A DNA stretch of 64,000 nucleotides from Hyparrhenia diplandra (lineage: Eukaryota; Streptophyta; Magnoliopsida; Poales; Poaceae), in assembly GCA_015847255.1 (NCBI GenBank), contig JADLZK010009253.1, forward strand, positions 1-64,000. The letters run 5' to 3'. The position numbers and the translations under genes are program-made. The number at the start of each line of letters is the position of its first letter. Positions within the stretch are counted from its first letter, which is position 1. The notes under the pieces are model-generated. The model ran no database searches. It saw only the letters and a program-made list of their open reading frames with translations, and was not told the origin of the DNA. Shown in pieces: positions 35,312 through 45,083 of this stretch.

Positions 35312-38300
35312 ATGGCGGAGATCGCCGAGCGGACCGTCGCGGGCGAGCTGCCGGAGGAGCCGCGGCCGCCGCACGGGGAGGAGGAGGAGGACGAGGAGGA
35401 GGAGGAGGGGACGTGTGCCGGATCTGCCGCAACCGGGGCGACGACGACCACCCGCTGCGCTACCCGTGCGCCTGCAGCGGCAGCATCAAGTTCGTGCACC
35501 AGGACTGCCTCCTGCAGTGGCTCGACCATAGCAACTCGCGCCAGTGCGAGGTAAAACTACCGCCCCCGCTCCTGCCCCTCGCTCCGCGGATGGGGACGCC
35601 GCTGGGTCGTCGCTTTAGGGATTGATTAGTTCGATTGCGGGGTGGAATCGATCGATTGAATGTTGAGCTGGCGCTATGGGTGCTGTTTCTCTGTTATGAC
35701 TTTGTAGATTGGGTCAAAATTATGTTAATTGGCGTTCATAATGGATATGGCTATTATTTATGCCCTTTCATTTGCTAGAAATTAGGGGATTAGGGTTGAG
35801 AATCAGGACAATTGGATGGTTTTGATGATTATTCAGCTAGCAAAGGTATTTTCATGATGCTCCGCTGCTGTTGTGGGTGTATTTTCAGAGGCATAATAAT
35901 TCTGTTATCCTGTAGCGTCTGCTTGTGCTTCTTAGCGACAACTATTGACTTGGTATTGATGGCTGGTTTGCAGTTTCGGTTCTCTTATCTTCTTAGTCCC
36001 CTATGGAATGAAGATGGAATGGAGGAATTCTAGAGGGTTGGAATCATTAGAATGAACCTCCTCTTGAATAATTCATGTGGTTAGTCTTAGGGCAAATGAG
36101 TGAACAAGTGTTAGTTGGGGGTTCCAAGCACAACTCTACAGCTGGGTAGTGATGTCTTGTATTGTAAAGGAAAAACTATACTTGTGAGGATGATGGTGTG
36201 TGTCTTGTCTGTCTTAACTCCATTTTCTCTTGATAATTTCTGATTTATAATTCTGTGCACCGCAGGTCTGTAAACATGCATTCTCCTTCTCACCCGTGTA
36301 CGCTGAAAATGCTCCGACAAGACTTCCTTTCCAAGAACTGATAGTTGGTGTTGGAATGAAAGCATGCCATGTGTTTCAATTCATCCTTCGGCTTGCCTTT
36401 GTTCTCTCAGTTTGGCTCATGATTATCCCATTCATTACCTATTGGATATGGCGGTTAACATTTGTGAGAAGTCTTGGTGAAGCGCAAAGGCTGTTCCTCA
36501 GTCACATCAGTGCTCAGTTGATCCTTAGTGATTGCCTTCACGGGTTCCTTCTCTCAGCTATCATTGTCCTTATATTTCTTGGAGCCACCTCATTACGAGA
36601 CTACATAAGGCATTTTGCGTGAACTTGGTGGGCATGATGCTGAGAGGGATGATGGAGGCCGTGAAAGGCATGGTGCTCGTGCTGTCAGGAGGCTAGCTGG
36701 TCCTAATAATAGGGTTCCTGCAGATGGAAATCTTGATGAATTAGCAGAAGCCCAAGGAATTGGTCCTGCTGAACTTCTCAGGAGAAATGCTGAAAATGTT
36801 GCTGCTCGATTAGAACGACTTGAGGCTCAGGTTGAGCAGATGCTTGATGGTCTGGATGATGCAGATGGTGCAGAGGATGTTCCTTTTGACGAACTTGTTG
36901 GTATGCAAGGCCCTGTCTTCCACTTGGTTGAAAACGCAATAACAGTGAGTACTATTTTTTCCTACATTTTTTTATAGATCTACATGTGTTGGCATAACTA
37001 TTTTGAGTTAGTTGTGTTTCCATGCTACTGCAGAACACTTAGAAATCTTCCACTTCCTCTGTTCCAAATTGCAGGTCATTTTTGTTTTGTCCTAAGTCAA
37101 ATTTATATAACTTTGACCAAGTTTGCAGAAAGATATGTTAACATCTACAACACCAAATAAAAGCACCATAAAGAAATTTCATTTTGGATCGGATGAAAGT
37201 AATTTGATGTTTTATATGTTGGTATACATTTTTTTTCTAACAATACGGTCAAAGTTGGAGAAATTTGACTGGAGAATATTATAACTACAACATTTGGAAT
37301 GGAGGAAGTAATTATTATTTCAATTTAGTGCTAAGGAGTCTTACTAGTAGGGCCCTTTGTTTCAAGCAGCTTTTATGTTGAATATCATATTGTTGATAAT
37401 CTTACGATCATTTACCCAAGTTTTAGTTTTAAAAAAATTCATATCAAGTACGAAATGGATGTGGCTGGCATGGGAACAGATTGATAAAATTTTGTTAAAC
37501 TGTATCATCAGATTCATAGTTGAATGTAATTTCATATTGTTATTACCATGAATTTTTATTATTTTTTTGCTAGTATCAATTGCATGTTCTTTTCCAACCT
37601 TTAGTACAGTTGCATCTCTTATATTTCAAAACACTGAGGAATGTCTTTTCTCCAGGTTTTGGCCAGCAATGCTATATTCCTCATTGTTGTGATCTTTGTT
37701 CCATTCTCATTGGGAAGGATTGTCCTGTACTATCTATCATGGTTTTTCTCTTCGGCTTCTACTCCTATGCTGGCAAAAATGATGCCCTTCACAGAAACAG
37801 CTATTTCTATAGCTAATGATACATTGAAGAGCGCACTTAATGTTGTGAAGAATTTTTCTTCCGACAGTAGTAATGAAGGTGTCATAGGGCATGTGATTGA
37901 GGTTGTTACTCAATCCTTGAAGATAAATGCCACTGGTCTTAGTGTAATTCAAGGCACTGGGAAGAGCAGTCTGATGAAAGGAACAACAATTGGCTCATCT
38001 TATCTTTCAGATCTGACAACTCTGGCTGTTGGATACATGTTCATCTTCTGTCTTGTATTTTTGTACATTGGATCACTGGCTTTACTTCGATATGCCAGGG
38101 GAGAACGTTTCACCATTGGAAGACTCTATGGTATAGCTACTATATTAGAGGCCATCCCTTCTCTATGCAGGCAGTTCTTTGCTGGAATGAAGCACCTTAT
38201 GACTATGGTCAAAGTTGCATTCCTTCTGGTCATTGAGCTTGGTGTATTTCCTCTTATGTGTGGTTGGTGGCTTGATGTTTGCACTCTAAAGATGCTGGGC

Positions 38301-40898
38301 ACAACAATTGCGCAGAGAGTTGAATTCTTTACAATGTCACCCTTGGCGAGCTCTGCTATCCATTGGCTAGTTGGGATTGTGTATATGCTCCAAATAAGCA
38401 TATTTGTCAGCCTTCTTCGAGGGGTATTGCTCAGCCACTTGATATTTTGAGCAAAAGCAATCAAACATTTAAATTGTCCTATGTCTCACTGATCTCACTT
38501 TCTTTTTACCTTATTGTGGTAGGTGCTGCGCAATGGAGTTCTTTATTTTCTGCGGGACCCTGCCGATCCAAATTACAATCCATTTAGGGATTTGATTGAC
38601 GATCCTGTGCATAAACATGCCCGGCGAGTTCTTTTGTCAGTTGCAGTGTATGGAAGTTTGATTGTGATGTTGGTCTTCTTACCTGTAAAACTGGCCATGA
38701 GAGTAGCTCCTTCAATTTTTCCTCTGGACATCACGTGAGTTAGCCTACCCAACATATATTCTTTTTTTTTTGGTCATTTGGAATTACAATCCTAAGTGTT
38801 GTTTGCCTCCTCTGGAATTGCAGCATATTTGACCCATTTACTGAGATTCCAGTTGATGTCCTGCTGTTCCAAATATGCATACCATTCGCTATTGAGCATT
38901 TCAAGCCTCGTGCAACCATTAAGTCTCTTTTACATCATTGGTTTGCTGCGGTTGGTTGGGCCCTTGGCTTAACCGATTTCTTACTGCCAAAACCTGAAGA
39001 AAATGGTGGGCAGGACAATTGGAATGGCAGGGCAGAAAGAAGAGACCGGGGACATGGTGGGCGGGAAATGGTTGCCCCACAGGTCGAACAACGCATGATA
39101 CAACATGTTGCCGCTGACGATAATGGCAGGGGAAATGCAAATGAAGCAAACGATGCCACTGAAGAATCTGATGTAGATGATCAGGGAGACTCTGAGTAAG
39201 TATAATCTCTAGATTTGTGGAAAAAGTACCTATGGCCTATCTTTCCATATAATTTGCAAAATACACAGATTACACTATCAAAATAATGGAACAGCTTTGA
39301 ACATAAGTACATAAAAAGTACACAGCTGAGTTTGTTAGGAAGAAAAAACTGAAAACAACTGTGGTCCAATTATCTGCACTAACTTTCTGAACCAAATTTG
39401 GCACATAGATTATATATATCAGCATAATTGGGTATGATCCATGTTTAGAACAAATACTTGAGAGTATTTTACTTAGTATATCAACATAATAAACTATGGT
39501 TTGTTTATCTGACTTTTGTCCCATCTTTAAGGTATGGCTTTGTGCTTCGGATCGTGCTCTTGCTTGTCCTGGCATGGATGACACTACTGATATTCAATGC
39601 TGGAATGATAGTTGTTCCTATCTCGCTTGGCCGTCTGGTTTTTGAGGCTGTTCCCCGCCTGCCAATCACACATGGCATCAAATGCAATGGTAATTCGCAT
39701 ATGATTCTGTTACCTGAATTGATGTTATGTAACCTCATGTTTATGAATAACGAGATCAGCTGTAACACGTTTGCTGACACCTTTTGGAATTCTATCAGAT
39801 CTGTTCTCCTTTAGCATTGGGTGCTATATTCTCTGGAGTGCAGCAGCTGGGACCAGATATGCGATTGATTACATCAGATCACGACAGCTGGGATTTCTGG
39901 TACAACAAATCTGCAAGTGGTGCTCAATTGTTTTGAAGAGCTCTTTTCTCTTGTCAATATGGGTAATTCTTCTAGACACTTCTACTGTTTCATCTATCGC
40001 CCTTTTGAACTTATGGGAGTTCTCTAATTTGCGGCACTACTGTTTTCTATGCAACTCATGATTATTATGGATCTAACCAGCAGAGTTAATCTTATATTTC
40101 AGGTCTTTGTTATTCCTGTGCTGATTGGACTCCTTTTTGAGCTGCTGGTCATTGTACCCATGAGGGTGCCTATTGATGAGAGCCCTGTCTTCCTATTGTA
40201 CCAGGATTGGGCACTGGGGTTAATATTCTTGAAAATATGGACTAGACTGGTAAGATGTGACCTCACTATTCATTTCCCAGCTACTTATCAATCTTGTTTC
40301 TATAGGTTAGTTACCTATTTGGATATTTGCATCGAATAGGGTTGAGTAGATTGACCAACCTACTTGAAACTTTCAGGTTATGTTGGATCAGATGGCACCT
40401 TTGGTTGATGAAAGCTGGAGGTCAAAGTTTGAGAGAGTTAGAGATGACGGCTTCTCCCGTTTAAGGGGTCTGTGGGTCCTCCATGAAATTATAATGCCGA
40501 TTGTCACGAAGCTCCTTACTGCTCTCTGTGTCCCATACGTCCTTGCAAGGGGCATCTTCCCGGTGCTGGGTTACCCACTCATTGTGAACTCAGCAGTGTA
40601 CCGCTTTGCCTGGCTTGGATGCCTGATCTTCAGCACACTCTTCTTTTGTGGCAAGAGATTCCATGTCTGGTTCACCAACCTCCACAACTCCATCAGGGAT
40701 GACCGCTATCTGATTGGCCGGAGGCTGCACAACTTTGGCGAGGACTCTCCCTCACCTGAGCCGAGTGAATCTGGAGCGACTATAGGGTCAGATGACCAGG
40801 ACCGAGCCCTTGTCCTGCGAGATCAGGAAGAGGACGTGGGGTTGAGGATGAGGCGCAATAATATTCGTGCAAACCAACAACCCAGGCTGGCTTTTTAA
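35312..40898 (+). CDS. SUD1: DOA10/TEB4-type ER E3 ubiquitin ligase (SUD1/CER9 family), nine exons, two single-base lesions
   Basis: The product would be a membrane RING-variant E3 ligase of the endoplasmic reticulum that marks misfolded or regulated proteins for degradation. In Arabidopsis the orthologue influences sterol synthesis and cuticle wax. Exons: 35312-35550, 36266-36944, 37656-38423, 38523-38734, 38824-39195, 39532-39689, 39799-39962, 40103-40249 and 40377-40898, all with GT-AG borders. Together they are 3,261 bp, about 1,086 residues, normal for the family. Exon 1 has an acidic N-terminus, then the RING-CH domain starting VCRICRNRGDDDHPL with CACSGSIKFVHQDCL; its last Cys is at the start of exon 2. 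Many hydrophobic membrane spans follow, with a Glu/Asp-rich loop in exon 2 and a Ser/Glu-rich tail. One base is missing in the GGGG run at about 35407-35410 and one extra T lies at 36613-36616. As written, translation from the ATG stops early in exon 2. Confidence 0.92.
35405..35412 (+). other. Single-base deletion in SUD1-like exon 1
   Basis: The initiator frame (MAEIAERT..., ending in a Glu-rich run) passes through GAGGGGACGTGTGCC into an unrelated Ala/Thr-rich frame. The RING-CH domain VCRICR lies in the +1-shifted frame, which has no ATG after its last stop (TAA at 35293). One missing G in the run explains both. Confidence 0.8.
36611..36617 (+). other. Single-base insertion in SUD1-like exon 2
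   Basis: The frame ...LRDYIRH meets CATTTTGCGTGA, giving a stop, while the conserved continuation RELGGHDAERD lies in the next frame. One surplus T in the T4 run accounts for it. No splice signals permit an intron here. Confidence 0.85.
37053..37308. mobile_element. Stowaway-like MITE in intron 2 of the SUD1-like gene
   Basis: The ends are CTTCCTCTGTTCCAAATTG and CATTTGGAATGGAGGAAG, inverted. TA follows the right end but CA precedes the left end, so the target duplication has decayed. The body is AT-rich. It lies within the intron at 36945-37655 and does not touch splice sites. Confidence 0.65.
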
Positions 40899-41190
40899 TC
40901 AGGAAGTAGTTTTGGATAAAGAGCTCATAATCATGGTATAAGCTGGTCTGCAGCTTCTGATTGTGCTTTGTAATGGGGCGTTGTAGAGTGAGTTTGTGTT
41001 AGTTATAGACGAGTTCTAAAGACTGTTTTACGACGAAGCCTGGGAGAAAGATAAAGTGGTTGGTGACTCCAAGACTGGTGGCAAACTCCCTTTCCTGTGG
41101 TAGTCTTGGCTGACTGTAAATATAGTTTGATAGAGCATTACCAGGCAAACTCAGTTTGTTGTGATCCTCTTGTAATGACTAATGAATTAA
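40899..41190 (+). other. Probable 3' untranslated region of the SUD1-like gene
   Basis: Non-coding DNA after the TAA stop. AT-rich segments near 41050 and 41170-41190 (CTAATGAATTAAG) are plausible polyadenylation regions, but the exact site cannot be read. Confidence 0.4.
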
Positions 41191-41371
41191 GTTAAACTGT
41201 TGGGTAGATACGAGATACTAGATCATATAACTTTCACCATTTCCTTTTTTGGGTCCAATCTTTGTTTCTTGGCAACTGTAATATTGAAATGAACTAAGCT
41301 CGGATGTGGTGTGCTGGCTGGGTCACGGAACAAGAACAAATTGATCTGGGCACCAATTGGTTGGGAGTATA

Positions 41372-41548
41372 GGTGTAAGTTGGATATCCATGGATTTTAG
41401 TAAATAAACTAGAAATTTGAATTTTGGTGGGGACACGGATTTTAGTAAATAAACTAGGAATTCGAATTTTGGTGGGGGAAAATGAATTCCTAGTTTATTT
41501 TATTAACTAAAGGGTATTCATTGGATATCCATGAACATCCAACCTGTC
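41372..41548. mobile_element. MITE related to the one split at 3161/14133
   Basis: The ends are GGTGTAAGTTGGATATCC and GAACATCCAACCTGTC, inverted. Inside is a direct repeat of GGATTTTAGTAAATAAACTA (41393-41412 and 41447-41466). It shares TTCCTAGTT and ATCCATGGAT with the split copy. Target duplication unclear. Confidence 0.55.
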
Positions 41549-42407
41549 TGCTCTGGTTGGGAGTAATTGAAAGTAGGAAAAGGATTTTTGGGATGATGAC
41601 ATTTCTTGATATTGCCTATCGCACTTGGTACCGCCTGTGCCCTACTCCTTTGATTGGATAGTGGCAAGTAGCAGTGCGATCGAGAGGGATCCGATCGAGA
41701 GAGGGGAGTAGGAGGAAGGAGTGCCCGCGACAAGAGCAAAACAACCCCCAACTATGTACTGCCGCACCTATTCTCACAGCCCTCCACCTGTCGTGTTCAA
41801 TTTTTTTTTATCTCGCGTTGTGGCAGGGCAGGCGGTAACAGCCAGGGCAGTTCAGGGCAGAGCGGTCAACAGCTAGGGCAGGAGGCATTGGGTGTGGGGC
41901 AACGCTGGCAGAGGGATGGGTGGGAGAATATGTGCAGCCGCACATAGTTGCGGCACTGATTTTTCGCAAAACAAGGAGGTAAGAAGGAGCAAGCCAGAGG
42001 AATTGGGTGGAGAGGGTTGCCCGTGGTACAGAAATGAGAGTCGGGAGGGAAGTGCGATTCAAGAGCAACAAGACAGCCAACCATCCAATAAGGGCCATTG
42101 TTTGATGCTCACAACAATGCTGAAGGATAGGATTTGAGAGCTTCTCTAATTTGACAATCTGAATAGGTTTGTGTTGAAGTTGGATCTTTTAGCTCTCAAA
42201 TGCTTTGTCTGGCAGTTGTTGGAGATGCCTTTTCTAATACTGTCGGGCCAGCACCCACCCACGCACCCCACCCTGCACACACGGAAAGTTGTTTATATCC
42301 TATAAATAAATACTACAATTCTTGTATTTCTAATCATAATATTGTGATTTTTCTTATGAGCAGGCATGTAAAAGAAAGAGTTGTTAAAATATAGGAGTAA
42401 GATATTT
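41549..42407. other. Intergenic, no gene seen
   Basis: Mixed-composition DNA with a few 70-100 residue frames on both strands and no domain. Nothing was recognised as a repeat boundary. Confidence 0.4.
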
Positions 42408-43254
42408 CACTACTACATGATTGAACTTGCATGGTGTTTGGATTTCATTTTCCGTGGCGGTTTCTTGAGAAACCGCCACGCGGAAAATCGTGGCCTTTGG
42501 CTTTCCTCGGCGGAGGAAAAACCGCCACGGTTGTCGATTAACCATGGCGGTTTTTCTTATAAAAACCCGCCAGGAAATGAGGCCCAAAGGCGAGCCAGGG
42601 CAGGCCCATTTCCATGGTGACATATATATATGGTGACTTAGGGTTTTCACCCTCATTCTCTCTTCCTCCTCCTCCCTCATTCTCCCGAGTGCACCCGGCC
42701 GGCCTCCCTTCCCCCCACCTCGCGGCGCTCCCCCTCCCTCCCAGGCCCATCCTCCCTCTCTCCCTCTCCCCGGGGCGGCGGCGGCGGCGGGGATCCCGGC
42801 CCCGGCGGTGGATCGAGGCCGCGGCGACGGATCCGCCCCCGGCGGCGGATCCGGGCCCGGCGTCGCAAATCCCAACCCCGGCGGCGGCCCTCCAGTAGCG
42901 CCCGGCGGCGGAGGATCCCGGCGGCCGGAGGTCGGGGGGCGGGCGGGAGGTCGAGGGCGGCGGCGGGCGGCCCTCCGGCGCGCCACGGCGGCGGAGCTCG
43001 TCGCCGACGTGGGGGGGGCGGCGGAGCTCGTCGGCTCGAGATCCGGCGGCGGGGCTGAAACCCTAAGCGGCGGCGGCCCGATCCGGGCCCGATTTGGTGG
43101 ATTTGGGCTTTTGGATTTTTATTTTTTAACGGTGGCGGGCATTAAAACCGCCACCGGAAATCATTGATTTTGGTGATCCTACGTCCGTGGCGGACAGAAA
43201 AACCGCCACGGAAAATGTTTTGTCCGCCACGGAAGTTTCGTTTATCCAGTAGTG
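42408..43254. mobile_element. Non-autonomous CACTA element, copy 1
   Basis: The 847-bp element begins CACTACTACATG and ends ATCCAGTAGTG, with the 3-bp duplication TTT on each side. Both subterminal regions are packed with CCGTGGCGG and CCGCCACGG in alternating orientation, including the near-perfect hairpin GTGGCGGTTTCT-TG-AGAAACCGCCAC (42453-42478). The centre (about 42660-43120) is very GC-rich, with a TTAGGGTTTTC box and gene-like composition, so it is probably captured genic sequence. No transposase is encoded, so movement would need an autonomous partner. Confidence 0.88.
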
Positions 43255-43257
43255 TTT

Positions 43258-44599
43258 ATCATCTTTGTGTTTAAAAGTTGCTGGTTCCGCCCGCAGCTCC
43301 TTGTTTGTCCAACAGGTATTATTGTGGTGTGATCGTGATCGCGACCGGTAGGCGTCCTTGCTCGCTTAACGAATGACCTTGGCCTTGTTTTTTTTTTTTT
43401 TTTGTAACGAAAGACCTCGACCACGACCTCGTTACATTGACCCGGGTAAACGCCAAGGCACTCGTACCTGAGATGCGACGCTCGCCAGTCGCCATGATGC
43501 AGGCAGCACCTCCAGCTTTGTGGTGGGGTCCATTCGATTGGTGGGCCTGGGCCACTCGCCAATATTCGCCAACGGATACAACAGCCCACCCGCTGCGCTG
43601 AAGCCGTGTGGTCCGTCGTTGGTTCCCGCGGTTTGGACGACGGAATAATAATTCCCCACAACTGCCCAAGGTGCCTACTGTATATGCCATGGAACCATGT
43701 ATGGGATGGATTCTGTATGACGACGACTCTTCGAACCGATTCTGGTCGACTGACCTCACGTACGGTTCTCATCTATCTATTCTTTCACCTGATTTGTCTT
43801 GAGTACGCGTAATGTACGTACTGCCACACGTACGGTTCTCATCGACACCCTATCCCTATGTGGTTGTGAAATCGGCACGCTTGAGGCGCATCTGAACTCG
43901 TGTGTATACTACTCCGTATCTGCACGCAGGGTAAGAACAACTTAACGTTGCCCAAATGCTCAGCCAGGCGTCATTTGGTGCGCAAACTCGTGAGCTCGTG
44001 GGCTGACTTTGTGTGGATCGATCGAGCAAGGCGAGACAGACCAGCGCTGCAGGCCCGGGGGAGCCAACCAAGCAGACAGAATTTCTAGCTGTGTATACGC
44101 GGCAATTGCCAACGGTTTGTTGCACATGCGACGACGCGCGCGGCTTGATCTTACGCTACCAACGCGTTTGGAAGGATTATTGTCACGGACGGACTCATCC
44201 AAACCTGTATCCGTGTGGGTCTTTTGAAAACCTCCGGTTTAAACATTGGAAATAGCTCTGGCCAACGGTCAGTTCTGCCGCGCGCGGTTTCTCTTCAATT
44301 TTCAATCACGACTTGCCAACGGCAGATTTGCTTTCAGTTCCGCTCCGTTTCCCATTTTTGAAAGAGTTCTGATGACTTGTGACCTATCCCGTGATACAAT
44401 CGGAATTGGCTCGAGGCACCACACGTCTTCACATGCCGTTATTATGAAGCGTCACGTGCGCCATTATTAACGCGCAGAACGCGCAACGGTAGGGTGGCAT
44501 GCTCGAATGCTAGGCAATTTACGAGAACATTACTGGCAAATTTGCGTCGTCCCTCTTGTCGTGCCTTTGAAATATTTTTTCTACTTTTATGACGTGGGA
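43258..44599. other. Intergenic, with a small poly-T insertion
   Basis: No convincing gene. At 43368-43417 a pair AACGAATGACCT/AACGAAAGACCT flanks a short insert with about 16 consecutive T, which could be a very short retroposon on the minus strand. The rest is mixed-composition DNA with GC-rich patches (43980-44160). Confidence 0.4.
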
Positions 44600-44795
44600 T
44601 TGATTTTCTATACATAATAACAATGTGAATAAAGCTTGAATCGTTCATAAAAATTAATTCCATTATGGGAGTGGGGAATAAGGAAATGCTCAACTAGAGA
44701 ATTGATTTTCTATACATAACAATGTGAATAAAGCTTGAATCGTTCATAAAAATTCCATTATGGGATCGAGTGAGGAATAAGGAAACACTGATGAT
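44600..44795 (+). repeat. Tandem duplication of about 100 bp upstream of the C2 gene
   Basis: The sequence TTGATTTTCTATACATAA...AACAATGTGAATAAAGCTTG...ATTCCATTATGGGA occurs twice, starting at about 44600 and 44703, with small indels (the first copy carries extra TAA and TTA/ATTA insertions). It lies about 290-480 bp upstream of the start codon. Confidence 0.85.
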
Positions 44796-44923
44796 GTATT
44801 AGTAGTTCACGACACGACAAGGTGTGGAGCGCAAACACGCGTAAAGGTAAGTTCCAACTTATCCAGAGAAGACATGGTTACAATGGACGCAAAGGACTTG
44901 GTCCACGTCAGCGCTCCGGTCGA

Positions 44924-44929
44924 TATAAA
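44924..44929 (+). promoter_or_regulatory. Putative TATA box of the C2-domain gene
   Basis: GATATAAAGACAG lies 155 bp before the ATG at 45084, with a GTCCACGTCAGC (ACGT-core, bZIP-like site) about 25 bp upstream. The order suits a light- or stress-responsive plant promoter, but this is inference. Confidence 0.5.
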
Positions 44930-45083
44930 GACAGACGGCTACCAGGGCAGGGAGGACGAGCCATCGTCAACGACTGCAAAAGCCTCATCGCGCGCTAATC
45001 GCATCAACATCAGATCCCGGCTCTCCACGGTCTCCTCCTTCCCAGACGAGATCCCCACAGTCCCCCCCTCCGGCCCCCTCCGC

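Noticed and set aside
42384..42986. 200-residue minus-strand frame
   Set aside because: Composition-driven Gly/Arg/Pro sequence inside the CACTA element, crossing its left end; no domain.
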